Positions 8,437 to 16,614 of a DNA stretch of 43,830 nucleotides are shown piece by piece. Positions within the stretch are counted from its first letter, which is position 1. Each line of letters opens with the position of its first letter. The notes below the pieces were generated by a model, which worked only from the letters and a program-made list of their open reading frames with translations, had not been told where the DNA came from and ran no database searches. A program made the position numbers and the translations under genes. The stretch is taken from assembly GCF_011947195.1 (NCBI RefSeq), contig NZ_JAATVY010000040.1, forward strand, positions 1-43,830, in the 5' to 3' direction. Source of the DNA: Planosporangium thailandense. Its GTDB lineage: Bacteria; Actinomycetota; Actinomycetes; Mycobacteriales; Micromonosporaceae.

Positions 8437-9801
8437 GTGGCTACTGACCGGGGAGTCGCCGAACGGCTGGGCCGACTGGTGGAGCGGGTGCTGGGCGCCG
8501 CCCTGCCGCTGCGGTTGCGGGGCTGGGACGGCTCGGAGTGGGGTCCGGAGGGCACCCCCGTGCTGGTGATCCGGGACCGCAAGGCGCTGCGCCGGCTGCT
8601 GTGGCAGCCCAACGAACTCGGTCTCGGCCGGGCGTACGTCGCCGGCGACCTCGAACTCGACGGCGATGTCTACGACGCCCTCGGCCGCCTGGAAGGGGTG
8701 CTGTGGCAGCAGCCGGAGCAGCACGGCAAGCCGGGCGGCCCCTCGCTGCTGGCCGGCATACTCGACCGCGAGGTGGTGCGGGAGGCGGTCGCGCTCGGCG
8801 CGGTCGGCCCGCAGCCGCGCCCACCCGCCGAGGAGGCGTCGCTGCGGGGGATCCGGCACAGCCTGAGCCGCGACCGGCGGGCCATCAGCCACCACTACGA
8901 CGTGGGCAACGACTTCTACCGGCTCGTACTCGGTGAGTCGATGGTCTACTCCTGCGCCTTCTGGCGCTCCGACAACCCCGGCTACGGCCTGGCCGACGCC
9001 CAGCGTGACAAGCTGGACCTGATCTGCCGCAAGCTGGCGCTCGGGCCCGGCATGCGGCTGCTGGACGTGGGCTGCGGCTGGGGTTCGCTCGCGATCCACG
9101 CCGCGCGCGAGTACGGCGCCTCGGTGGTCGGGGTGACCGTTTCCCGGGAGCAGGTCGAGTACGCCCGCAAACGGGTCGCCGAGGCCGGACTGACCGACCG
9201 GGTGCAGATCCGGCTGCAGGACTACCGCGAGGTCGACGACGACCCGTTCGACGCCATCTCCAGCGTCGGGATGGCCGAGCATGTCGGGGTGGAGCGTTAC
9301 GCCGAGTACGCCGCGCTGCTGTACCAGCGGCTGCGCCGGGGCGGCCGGCTGCTCAACCACCAGATCGCCGCGCTACACCCGGTCGAGGAGCCCGACAAGC
9401 CCGGTGGCGTGCTGGGCCGCCTGCGCGGGCGGCCGCGCTCGTTCATCGACGCCTACGTCTTCCCCGACGGGGAGCTGGCTCCGGTCGGGACCACCGTCTC
9501 CCTGATCGAGCAGGCCGGCTTCGAGGTCCGTGACGTGGAGGCGCTGCGCGAGCACTACGGCCGTACGTTGCGCGCCTGGGTGGCCAATCTCGAGGACAAC
9601 TGGGACGAGGTGGTCCGGCTGACCACCCCCGGCCGGGCCAGGGTCTGGCGGCTGTACATGGCAGGGTCGGCGCTGGCGTTCGAGGCCGGCCGGATCGGCG
9701 TCAACCAGATCCTGGCCGTCAAGGCCCAACGGGACGGTCGCAGCGGTATGCCGCCCACGCGGGAGTGGCTGCGCACCGCGTCGACGCCGCCGACGGACTG
9801 A
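8437..9801 (+). CDS. Cyclopropane-fatty-acyl-phospholipid synthase family methyltransferase, 454 aa
   Basis: SAM-dependent enzyme predicted to add a methylene (or methyl) group to unsaturated acyl chains of membrane phospholipids. The family-specific HYDVGNDFYRLVLGESMVYSCA segment lies at about 152-173. SAM motif I LDVGCGWG is at 209-216, followed by VVGVTVSREQ. A GMAEHVG segment in mid-domain and a basic C-terminal helical part complete the match. Length fits the long CFA/UfaA group. The GTG at 8437 follows GGGGAGGA closely and starts a sensible N-terminus; the frame is open further upstream (to 8362), but that part is Gly/Ala/Arg filler. Tandem repeats begin at its stop codon. Confidence 0.88.
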   Translation: MATDRGVAERLGRLVERVLGAALPLRLRGWDGSEWGPEGTPVLVIRDRKALRRLLWQPNELGLGRAYVAGDLELDGDVYDALGRLEGVLWQQPEQHGKPGGPSLLAGILDREVVREAVALGAVGPQPRPPAEEASLRGIRHSLSRDRRAISHHYDVGNDFYRLVLGESMVYSCAFWRSDNPGYGLADAQRDKLDLICRKLALGPGMRLLDVGCGWGSLAIHAAREYGASVVGVTVSREQVEYARKRVAEAGLTDRVQIRLQDYREVDDDPFDAISSVGMAEHVGVERYAEYAALLYQRLRRGGRLLNHQIAALHPVEEPDKPGGVLGRLRGRPRSFIDAYVFPDGELAPVGTTVSLIEQAGFEVRDVEALREHYGRTLRAWVANLEDNWDEVVRLTTPGRARVWRLYMAGSALAFEAGRIGVNQILAVKAQRDGRSGMPPTREWLRTASTPPTD

Positions 9802-9884
9802 CCCGGACCCGACGACCCGGACGCGGACCCGACGACCCCGACCCGGACGCGACGACCCGGCCCATCGATCCGCCCATCGATCCG
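9801..9884. repeat. 20-bp x3 and 12-bp x2 tandem repeats directly after the methyltransferase stop
   Basis: Three 20-bp copies (9801-9820, 9821-9840, 9841-9860) begin on the last base of the TGA stop, with consensus ACCCGGACCCGACGACCCGG. Two exact copies of CCCATCGATCCG follow (9861-9872, 9873-9884). Confidence 0.95.
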
Positions 9885-9935
9885 GATCGTACGTTTCGCT
9901 TTGCCCCGCATCGGGCAATTGCGCATATACGCTTC

Positions 9936-9968
9936 AGGTGCATCGATTCATAGGTGATCGATGCACCT
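9936..9968. promoter_or_regulatory. 12-bp inverted repeat, probable operator of the M20 gene
   Basis: AGGTGCATCGAT (9936-9947) is exactly inverted as ATCGATGCACCT (9957-9968) around a 9-nt centre. It lies about 80 bp before the GTG start of the amidohydrolase, in a locally AT-richer stretch. There is no T tract, so an operator or leader hairpin is more likely than a terminator. Confidence 0.65.
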
Positions 9969-10047
9969 CCGGGTGGGCGCCCTACGGCCGTCGGGTCCTC
10001 GCGGCGCCCCTCCCCGTCGTCCGTCCGTCCGGTCAGAAAGGGGCCGC

Positions 10048-11274
10048 GTGAGTTCGGATCTCCTCCACGTGTACGACCAGTGGCAGCGGGGGCTCGTCGA
10101 GGAGCTGCCGGCGGCGATCAACCTTCGTCACCGCATCCACGCCGAGCCCCGGATCGCCGGTGACGAGTGGGACACCGCGCGGATGGTCGCCGACGCGCTC
10201 GGCGCCGTCGAGTCGCCGAGCATCGGCGGCGCCGGTCGAGTGGTACGCATCGGACCGCGCCACGGACCGGCGATCGCGCTGCGCGGCGAGCTGGACGCGC
10301 TGCCGATGCGGGAGGAGACCAACGTCCCGTGGGGCTCGGTCAACGGCGCGATGCACGCCTGCGGACACGACGTGCACCTCGCGGCTCTGGTCGCGGTCGC
10401 CCGGGCGGCCCGCTCGCTGCCGCTGCCGGGCGGGCTGCTCGCTGTGCTGCAGCCGTCCGAGGAGACCTTCCCCTCGGGAGCGCGCGCGATGCTCGACGCG
10501 GGCGCCTTCGACGTTAACGACGTCCGGGCCTTCCTCGGCGTGCACCTGCAGCCACGCCTCGCCGAAGGCGTCGCGGCGGCGACCCCCGGCCCGGTCAACG
10601 CGTCCAGCGACGAGTTCACGATCGTCGTGGACGGGCGCGGGGGACACGCCGGGTATCCGCACCTCACCCGCGACCCGGTTGTGGCGCTCGCCGCCATCGT
10701 GGTCGCGATCCAGCACATCGTCGCCCGGAACGTCGATCCCACGCGGGCGGCCGTCCTCACCGTCGGCACCCTGGCGGCCGGGTCGGCGGCGAACGTGGTG
10801 CCCGGCCGGGCGGAGGCGCGCGGCTCGCTGCGGGCGCTGCACCCCGACGACCGGGAGTTTCTGCACCGCCGGCTGGTCGAGGTCGCCGAGCAGGTCGCGG
10901 CGGCGCACGGTTGCCGGGCCCAGGTGGAGCTGACGAGCGGCGAGCCGGCGCTGGTCAACGACCGAGGGCTGGCACAGGCCTGCGAGCCGTGGCTGGCGAA
11001 GTCCGGGTTCGTGTTCGGGGAGGCGTTCCGGTCGTGCGGCGCGGACGACTTCGCGCACTACGGGGAGGCCGCACCGACCCTCATGGTCTTCGTCGGCACC
11101 GGAGACGGCACGCACGGCAGCCCCGGCCTGCACCACCCCCGGTTCCTGCCGTCCGATCTCGCCGTGCACCACGTGGCCCAGGCCATGATCGCGGCGGCGG
11201 TCGCCGCCTTCGAGGACCTGCCGGTCCCCCCGTTCGGCGCATCGGCCGGTGTGCACGCGCGGGGCCTCGGCTGA
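10048..11274 (+). CDS. M20-family amidohydrolase, 408 aa
   Basis: Zinc metallo-amidohydrolase of the hippurate / N-acyl-amino-acid / IAA-amino-acid hydrolase group. Metal ligands are in HACGHDVH (103-110). The catalytic Glu lies in LQPSEET near 138, and a further ligand in LHHPRF near the C-terminus. The small dimerisation domain is about 185-300 (EFTIVVDGRGGHAGYPH). There is no signal peptide. I chose the GTG at 10048, preceded by AGAAAGGGG, over the open frame that starts inside the 9936-9968 inverted repeat. The substrate cannot be read from sequence. The gene stands alone; a strong hairpin follows. Confidence 0.88.
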   Translation: MSSDLLHVYDQWQRGLVEELPAAINLRHRIHAEPRIAGDEWDTARMVADALGAVESPSIGGAGRVVRIGPRHGPAIALRGELDALPMREETNVPWGSVNGAMHACGHDVHLAALVAVARAARSLPLPGGLLAVLQPSEETFPSGARAMLDAGAFDVNDVRAFLGVHLQPRLAEGVAAATPGPVNASSDEFTIVVDGRGGHAGYPHLTRDPVVALAAIVVAIQHIVARNVDPTRAAVLTVGTLAAGSAANVVPGRAEARGSLRALHPDDREFLHRRLVEVAEQVAAAHGCRAQVELTSGEPALVNDRGLAQACEPWLAKSGFVFGEAFRSCGADDFAHYGEAAPTLMVFVGTGDGTHGSPGLHHPRFLPSDLAVHHVAQAMIAAAVAAFEDLPVPPFGASAGVHARGLG

Positions 11275-11370
11275 TGACGGCCGACATCATGCCCGATCAG
11301 GTAATTGCAGGGGGTGGCGCGCCGAAGACGTTGCGCTAGGCGTGACGGAGAGATTTAGTAGAGGTAGCCG

Positions 11371-11411
11371 CGGGTCGTCCGTGCGGTAGGGGAAGCTGCA
11401 CGGGCGACCCG
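11371..11411. terminator. Strong hairpin between convergent genes
   Basis: CGGGTCGTCCGTGC (11371-11384) pairs with GCACGGGCGACCCG (11398-11411) with one G-T wobble and a 13-nt loop. It sits between the end of the M20 gene and the end of the opposing oxidoreductase gene, so it can terminate both. No T tract is seen, as is usual in this group. Confidence 0.7.
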
Positions 11412-11430
11412 TGATCGTGTGCGGATCTCC

Positions 11431-11498
11431 CTCGCCCCACAGCCTCACTCGCCCCACAGCCTCATTCGCCCCACAGCCTCACTCACCCCACAGCGCGG
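11431..11498. repeat. 17-bp tandem repeat at the stop of the FAD oxidoreductase gene
   Basis: CTCGCCCCACAGCCTCA begins at 11431, 11448 and 11465 (one change). A fourth, more diverged copy at 11482-11498 encodes the last residues (LWGE) of the minus-strand gene. The TGA stop at 11479-11481 lies at the junction, and each copy ends in TCA, which reads TGA on the gene strand. Confidence 0.95.
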
Positions 11499-12432
11499 CC
11501 GCCCACGCGTCGTACCGGGGGCGCCACTCGTCGCGGTACCGGGTGCGCACCTCGGCCGGTAGCCGGCTGAGCACGTCCGCGCGGGTCACGTCGGCGTCGC
11601 CCGCGTGGATGAAGCGCAGGTGTACGACCGTCTGGCCGCGCAGCGGCTCGGGCAGCTCGGGCAGCGGGGGCAGCCGCAGGATCGCGACCGACGTCGTCGT
11701 CTCGTCGGGCAGCGACGAGGTCCAGGCGCGGTACGCGTGCAGCACGTCGGCCGCCACGGCGCCCGGGTAGAAGATGCCGCCGGCGTACAGGGTGGCCACC
11801 GGTACCAGGTCGATCTCGATGGACGTGACGATGCCGAAGTTGCCCTTGCCGCCGCGTACCGCCCAGAACAGGTCGGGGTGCTCGTCGGCGTCGACGTCGC
11901 GGAGCTGCCCGTCGGCGGTGACGATGCGCAGGCCGCGAACGTGGTCGGCGGCGTAGCCGTAGCGGCGGGCCAGCAGGCCGAGGCCACCGCCGACGGTGTA
12001 CCCGACCGCGCCGACATCCGACGACGAGCCGCTCAGCGGCGCGAGCCCGTACGGGGCGGCGGCTTCGATGACCCGGGCCCACTTCACGCCGGCGCCGACG
12101 CGGGCGGTGCGGGTGGCCGGATCGACGGTCACCTCGTCGAGTCGGGAAGTGTTGACGAGCACGCCGCCGATCGCGGCGGCGACCGCACCGTGGCCGGTCG
12201 CCTGTACGGCCACCGGCAACCCGCGCTCGGCCGCCCAGCCGACGGCGGCGGCCACGTCGGCGGCGTCGGCGGCGCCGACGGCGACGAGGGGGCGGTGCGC
12301 GGTGGCGAGGTTCCAGGCCGCGATCTCGGCGTCGAAGCCGTCGTCTCCGGGTACGTAGACGGGGCCCGACACCTGGCTGGCCAGGTCGGTGACGGCCAGC
12401 ACGGTGGACGGTTCGGATTGGACTGTGGTCAC
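11479..12432 (-). CDS. Short FAD-binding (PCMH/VAO-type) oxidoreductase, 317 aa
   Basis: The FAD-binding PCMH domain spans about residues 45-215: RPLVAVGAADAADVAAAVGWA, a TGHGAVAAAIGGVLVNTSRL loop, and GYTVGGGLGLLARRYGYAADHV for the dinucleotide-binding part. Relatives of the FAD_binding_4/BBE group are about 450 residues and end in a berberine-bridge-like domain. Here the substrate domain stops after about 100 residues and is replaced by a short Arg/Trp-rich tail (RYRDEWRPRYDAWAAALWGE). It may be a truncated or remodelled enzyme; the tandem repeat at its stop suggests the 3' end has been rearranged. The start shown is the ORF's 5' limit, a GTG at 12432, with GAGAG-like purines upstream. Function is unknown beyond flavin-dependent oxidation. 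Confidence 0.8.
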   Translation of the reverse strand: MTTVQSEPSTVLAVTDLASQVSGPVYVPGDDGFDAEIAAWNLATAHRPLVAVGAADAADVAAAVGWAAERGLPVAVQATGHGAVAAAIGGVLVNTSRLDEVTVDPATRTARVGAGVKWARVIEAAAPYGLAPLSGSSSDVGAVGYTVGGGLGLLARRYGYAADHVRGLRIVTADGQLRDVDADEHPDLFWAVRGGKGNFGIVTSIEIDLVPVATLYAGGIFYPGAVAADVLHAYRAWTSSLPDETTTSVAILRLPPLPELPEPLRGQTVVHLRFIHAGDADVTRADVLSRLPAEVRTRYRDEWRPRYDAWAAALWGE

Positions 12433-12579
12433 TGATGCTCTCCTAGCGGTCTCGGACGCCCGGGGTAGGGCGGGGCGCCGTCGACAGACACCGTGGCCGA
12501 TCCGACTTGCCAGGCTCTTGTCACGTGGTTGACGCCGACTTGCAACGGGCGGACGGGGGCTTGTCAGTACGGGGGCCGG

Positions 12580-13251
12580 CTACGTCAGGTCTCCGGGGCG
12601 GACGAGGCCGTGCTCGTACCCGTAGATGACCGCCTGCAGCCGGTCGCGCAGCCCGAGCTTGCGCAGGATGGCGGCGACGTGCGTCTTGACCGTGGTCTCG
12701 GCGAGGCGCAGGCGTCCGGCGATCTCGGCGTTGGAGCGGCCGCGGATCAGTTCGATGAGGACGTCGCGCTCCCGGCCGGTCAGCGCCGCCGTGGCGTCGG
12801 ACGACGCGGGCGCCCGCCGCACGTACGTCTCGATGAGGCGCCGGGTCAGCCCGGGATCGAGGAGGGCGTCGCCGGACGTGGCGGTCCGGATCGCGTGCAG
12901 CAGATGGGCGCGGGGCGACGACTTGAGCAGGAAGCCGCTGGCGCCGGCGGCCATCGCGGCGTACAGGTACTCGTCGAGGTCGAACGTTGTCAGCATGACG
13001 ACCCTGGTGGCGAGCCGCGGGTTGGCGAGGATCTCCCGCGCCGCCGCTATGCCGTCGCCGCCGGGCATCTGGATGTCCAGCAGGGCCACGTCGGGACGCA
13101 GGTGCATCGCCTCGCGTACGGCGGTGCGTCCGTCGCCGACGTCGGCCACGACCTCGATGTCGGGCTGCGCTTCGAGGATCATCCGCAGGCCCGCGCGGAC
13201 GAGTTCCTGGTCGTCGGCGACGAGGACGCGGATCACGGGTACCTGGCTCAT
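12580..13251 (-). CDS. NarL/LuxR-family response regulator, 223 aa
   Basis: The receiver domain at about residues 5-120 has the acidic pair (ADDQ), the phospho-acceptor Asp in VALLDIQMPGGDG, the switch Thr in VVMLTTFDLDEY, and Lys in GFLLKSSP. The LuxR HTH at about 150-215 contains LTGRERDVLIELIRGRSNAEIAGRL. The ATG at 13249-13251 overlaps the stop of the kinase gene (ATGA), so the two are translationally coupled and form one two-component system. The target is unknown; the divergent membrane protein at 14535 is a natural candidate. Confidence 0.92.
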   Translation of the reverse strand: MSQVPVIRVLVADDQELVRAGLRMILEAQPDIEVVADVGDGRTAVREAMHLRPDVALLDIQMPGGDGIAAAREILANPRLATRVVMLTTFDLDEYLYAAMAAGASGFLLKSSPRAHLLHAIRTATSGDALLDPGLTRRLIETYVRRAPASSDATAALTGRERDVLIELIRGRSNAEIAGRLRLAETTVKTHVAAILRKLGLRDRLQAVIYGYEHGLVRPGDLT

Positions 13252-14354
13252 TCGCACACCGGCAGTTGGGCGAGCACCCGGAATCCGTGCGGCGTCAGGT
13301 GCTGGGTGGACAGGGTGCCGCCGAGGACCTGTACGCGCTCGGCCATGCCGGCGAGGCCGCGACCGCTGCCGGCGGCCGGCTGCGGCGTGCCGGCACCGTC
13401 GTCGACGACCTCCAGCGTCACGCCGCCGGCATCGTGGGTGACGGTGACGACGACCTTCGACGCGGCCGCGTGCTTGAGCGTGTTGGTGAGCGCCTCCTGT
13501 ACGACGCGGTACGCCGTGGCCCGCAGCGGGGCCGGGATCGGCTCCCCGGACTCGATCAGCTCCACGGCCAGCCCGGTCGCGCGCACGGGCTCGACGAGCG
13601 CGCCCAGGTCCACCGGTACCGCGTCCTCGTCGGACCGCAGGACGCCGAGCAGCTGGCGCAGGTCGCCGATGGCCCGCCGCCCGGTGTCACCGATCACGTC
13701 GAGCGTCTGGGCGGCCCGGTCCGGGTGGGCGTCGACCACCTCGCGGGCGGCCTCGGCCTGCAGCACCATGAGGCTGACGCTGTGCGAGATGACGTCGTGC
13801 AGTTCACGGGCGATCCGGGCCCGCTCGGTCGCGGCGGCCAGCTCGGCCAGATGGGCCTGTTCACGTTCGAGCGCCTCGGTACGCTCGCGCGCGATCCGGG
13901 CGTAGTTCGCCGTGTGCCGGACCAGTGCGCCGAGTCCGGCGGCCGCCGCGAAGTACACGATCGGGATGATCACGCCGGCCGGGCTGTCCAGGCCGCGGAC
14001 GCTGACGACCACATCCATCACGACCAGCGCCGCCAGCGTCGCGGCGTACCCGGTCAGCATCGTCCGCCGGGTCGCGGCCCGCGCCAGGTGGTACATCGCG
14101 ATCATCGTGGCCAGGAACGTGGCGAACGGAGGGTCGCCGAACGCGACCTGGTAGCCCGCGTCGACGACGAGCAGAGCGCCCAGTCCGGCCAGCGGCGCGG
14201 CCGGCAGCACCGCGACCGCGCCGCCGCCGAGGAGGCACGCGCACAGGGCCACGGCGAGGTGCGTGTCCGCGGGCGAGCCGAGCTGCTGCACGACGCCGAG
14301 GCCGGCGACGAGGATGCCGAGGCCCGGATGGACCCAGGCGTGTCTGGAGCGCAT
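13248..14354 (-). CDS. Sensor histidine kinase, HisKA_3/DesK-NarX type, 368 aa
   Basis: The N-terminal half contains about five or six hydrophobic membrane segments with very short loops, so sensing is probably within the membrane. The HisKA_3 dimerisation segment has the phospho-acceptor His in RARIARELHDVISHSVSLMVLQ. The HATPase domain has the N-box (VVQEALTNTLKHA) and G-boxes (VVDDGAGTPQPAAGSGRGLAGMAERV). I chose the ATG at 14352-14354 for the MRSRHAW start; no strong SD is visible. It is partner to the response regulator downstream. This architecture is common in actinobacterial envelope-stress or drug-response systems. Confidence 0.9.
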   Translation of the reverse strand: MRSRHAWVHPGLGILVAGLGVVQQLGSPADTHLAVALCACLLGGGAVAVLPAAPLAGLGALLVVDAGYQVAFGDPPFATFLATMIAMYHLARAATRRTMLTGYAATLAALVVMDVVVSVRGLDSPAGVIIPIVYFAAAAGLGALVRHTANYARIARERTEALEREQAHLAELAAATERARIARELHDVISHSVSLMVLQAEAAREVVDAHPDRAAQTLDVIGDTGRRAIGDLRQLLGVLRSDEDAVPVDLGALVEPVRATGLAVELIESGEPIPAPLRATAYRVVQEALTNTLKHAAASKVVVTVTHDAGGVTLEVVDDGAGTPQPAAGSGRGLAGMAERVQVLGGTLSTQHLTPHGFRVLAQLPVCE

Positions 14355-14410
14355 TCCGGCACGGTAGCGGCGTGGTGGCGGGCCGCGCTGCACTCGTACG
14401 GACGAGGTTT

Positions 14411-14428
14411 CTCCTCCTCACGGAGGAG
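14411..14428. promoter_or_regulatory. 7-bp inverted repeat in the divergent spacer of the two-component system
   Basis: CTCCTCC (14411-14417) and GGAGGAG (14422-14428) are exact inverted copies around TCAC. The element is centrally placed in the 180-bp spacer between the kinase gene and the divergent membrane-protein gene, so it could be the binding site of the response regulator. The assignment is inference. Confidence 0.45.
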
Positions 14429-14534
14429 CTGGACCGCCTCCGGCGGTGATCCGGTCGGTGCATCGCGGCGGAGGTCCCGGCGTGGGCGGCGAACCTACGG
14501 TTCTCGCCAACCACGCACCCTCAGGGAGATTCCG

Positions 14535-15188
14535 ATGTCGAACGTTCAGACCGCACAGGCCCACTCCGCGACCGACCTCTCCGCGACCGACATCTCCGCC
14601 ACCAACCTCTCCGCCACCGGCGTCGGGGCGCGCCGGCCGGCGCTGCTCCTGGCCGGACCGGTCGCTGTCGTGTCGATCGGGCTCGTTTTCGCCTCCGCCG
14701 CGAGGACCGGCGGCGACGCCGTGACCATGGCGACGAACGGCCTGGGCATCGCGTCCAGCGTCGCCGCGCTGGCCGCGCTCATCGCGATGGTCGTCGGGCT
14801 GGCCGGGCTGCCGGCGCAGGCGCCGGCGCTCCGGCACGGCTTCGGCCGGTTCGCGTGGGTGGTCGCCGAGCTGGGCACCGTTCTGGCGGCGGGCGGGTAC
14901 TGGTCCAGCGTGTTCGTCCAGCCCGGCCTCGCACACGTCGCTCCGGGGGCCGTACGCGACGGCATCACCAGCGTCACCGCCGGCTTCGTCGTCTCGTACA
15001 TGGTGATGGGGCTGGGCTGGGCTCTCGTCGCGATCGCGCTGCTGCGCGCCAGGCTGATCGGCGCCAGCGGCTGGTTCCTGATCCTCGCCTCGCTCGTCGC
15101 GATCTCGCCGGCGCCGTTCCGCTACCTGCCGCTCGCGGTCGCCGTGACCGTCGCCTGCGGTCTGCGGCTCGGCCGTCGCCGGGTCTGA
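14535..15188 (+). CDS. Small integral membrane protein, 217 aa
   Basis: After a soluble N-terminus of about 33 residues built from a 15-nt repeat (SATDL/SATDI/SATNL/SATG), there are about six hydrophobic segments: PALLLAGPVAVVSIGLVFA, IASSVAALAALIAMVVGLA, a GTVLAAGGYWSSVFV region, VVSYMVMGLGWALVAIALL, GWFLILASLVAIS and LPLAVAVTVACGL. No enzymatic motif is recognisable. AGGGAG lies 6 nt before the ATG. The gene is divergent from the two-component system at 12580-14354, so it is a plausible regulated target. The family is not identified. Confidence 0.8.
   Translation: MSNVQTAQAHSATDLSATDISATNLSATGVGARRPALLLAGPVAVVSIGLVFASAARTGGDAVTMATNGLGIASSVAALAALIAMVVGLAGLPAQAPALRHGFGRFAWVVAELGTVLAAGGYWSSVFVQPGLAHVAPGAVRDGITSVTAGFVVSYMVMGLGWALVAIALLRARLIGASGWFLILASLVAISPAPFRYLPLAVAVTVACGLRLGRRRV
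14566..14620 (+). repeat. 15-bp in-frame repeat near the 5' end of the membrane-protein gene
   Basis: About 3.5 copies of a TCCGC(G/C)ACCGACCTC-type unit encode the SAT[DN][LI] series at residues 12-28. The frame is kept. Confidence 0.85.
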
Positions 15189-15255
15189 TGCCGGGCTGCC
15201 GCCGCGCGTCCGATGCCGGGCCGGCGCCGCGTCCGACGCGGCGCCGGTTGCCGCC
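15184..15255. repeat. About 24-bp repeat at the membrane-protein stop
   Basis: Three related segments start at 15184 (TCTGATGCCGGGC), 15209 (TCCGATGCCGGGC) and 15232 (TCCGACGCGGCGC). The first contains the TGA stop at 15186-15188. Confidence 0.75.
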
Positions 15256-15284
15256 CCGGACGTTTGCTGCTTTGGTAGATCACC

Positions 15285-16574
15285 GTGACGGATACGCATC
15301 GGGTGATCGACGCGGTGTGGCGGATCGAGTCGGCGCGGCTGATCGCCGGCCTGGCGCGCTTCGTGCGCGATATCGGCCTGGCCGAGGACCTCGCCCAGGA
15401 TGCGCTCGTCGCCGCCCTTCAGCAGTGGCCCGAGTCGGGCGTGCCGGACAACCCGGGCGCCTGGCTGATGGCTGTCGCGAAGCGGCGGGCGGTCGACGCG
15501 CTCCGCCGGCAGACGGTGCTCGAGCGTACGCACGAGGAGCTCGGCCGGGCGCTCGAGACCCGGCAGGACACGGGCGCCGCGGAGTTCACCGCCGAGGTCG
15601 ACGCCGCGCTCGACGACGAGATCGGCGACGACCTCCTTCGACTGATCTTCACCGCCTGCCATCCGGTCCTGTCGACCGAGGCCCGCGTCGCGCTCACGCT
15701 CCGGCTGCTGGGCGGTCTGACCACCGAGGCGATCGCGCGCGCGTTCCTGGTGCCGGAGTCGACGGTCGCCCAGCGGATCGTACGGGCCAAGCGGACCCTC
15801 GCCGCGGCACACGTGCCCTTCGAGGTGCCCGCCGGGGCCGAGCTGGCCGCGCGCCTGTCATCGGTGCTCGAGGTCGTCTACCTCATCTTCAACGAGGGCT
15901 ACGCGGCGACCGCCGGTGACGACTGGGTCCGACCGGCGCTCAGCGAGGAGGCGCTGCGGCTGGGCCGCATCCTGGCCGCGCTCGCGCCCGCGGAGCCGGA
16001 GGTCCACGGGCTGGTGGCGCTCATGGAGATCCAGGCGTCGCGGATGCGGGCCCGGACGGGCCCGAACGGCGAGCCGGTCCTGCTGCTCGACCAGGACCGC
16101 GCCCGCTGGGACCAGCTGCTCATCCGCCGAGGGCTCGCCGCCCTCGAACGCGCCGAGCGGCTCGGCGGCGCGCGCGGCCGGTACACGTTGCAGGCCGCCA
16201 TCGCCGCCTGCCACGCGCGGGCGCGGACGGCGGAGGAGACCGACTGGCCGCGGATCGTGGCGCTCTACGGGGCGCTGGCCGAGCTGGAGCCGTCGCCGGT
16301 GGTGGAGCTCAACCGCGCGGTGGCGGTGGCGATGGCGTACGGCCCGGCCGCCGGCCTGCGGCTGGTGGACGAGCTCACCGGGCTGCCGGCGCTGCGCGGC
16401 TACCACCTGCTGCCCAGCGTGCGCGGCGACCTGCTGGCCAAGCTTGGCCGGTACGGCGAGGCGCGTGCCGAGCTGGAGCGCGCGGCGGAGCTGACCCGCA
16501 ACAGCCGGGAGCGGGACCTGCTGCTGGAGCGGGCGGCCACGTGCGCCGGGCAGGAGCGGGTGCCGCAGCCGTGA
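15285..16574 (+). CDS. ECF42-type RNA polymerase sigma factor (DUF6596), 429 aa
   Basis: Sigma region 2 is at about residues 5-80 (IESARLIAGLARFVRDIGLAEDLAQDALVAAL) and region 4 at about 120-175 (VALTLRLLGGLTTEAIARAFLVPESTVAQRI). A long helical, TPR-like C-terminal extension of about 240 residues follows (EVVYLIFNEGYAAT onward, LLDQDRARWD, ELNRAVAVAMAYGPAAGL), diagnostic for ECF42. The family is normally encoded beside a DGPF/YCII-domain protein; none is present in either neighbour here. The start is a GTG at 15285 with only a weak SD. The membrane gene upstream is on the same strand, about 100 bp away. Confidence 0.92.
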   Translation: MTDTHRVIDAVWRIESARLIAGLARFVRDIGLAEDLAQDALVAALQQWPESGVPDNPGAWLMAVAKRRAVDALRRQTVLERTHEELGRALETRQDTGAAEFTAEVDAALDDEIGDDLLRLIFTACHPVLSTEARVALTLRLLGGLTTEAIARAFLVPESTVAQRIVRAKRTLAAAHVPFEVPAGAELAARLSSVLEVVYLIFNEGYAATAGDDWVRPALSEEALRLGRILAALAPAEPEVHGLVALMEIQASRMRARTGPNGEPVLLLDQDRARWDQLLIRRGLAALERAERLGGARGRYTLQAAIAACHARARTAEETDWPRIVALYGALAELEPSPVVELNRAVAVAMAYGPAAGLRLVDELTGLPALRGYHLLPSVRGDLLAKLGRYGEARAELERAAELTRNSRERDLLLERAATCAGQERVPQP

Positions 16575-16593
16575 CCTGGCCCGTGGCGGCGCG

Positions 16594-16614
16594 CCCAGCG
16601 CTCAGCGTTCAGCG
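16594..16614. repeat. 7-bp triplet repeat at the phosphatase stop
   Basis: CCCAGCG, CTCAGCG and TTCAGCG lie in tandem; the last copy carries the TGA stop of the minus-strand gene ending at 16609. Confidence 0.7.

Noticed and set aside
13266-14534. Plus-strand ORF fused in frame to the membrane protein
   Set aside because: Antisense to the histidine kinase; only the part from 14535 has an SD and protein-like composition.
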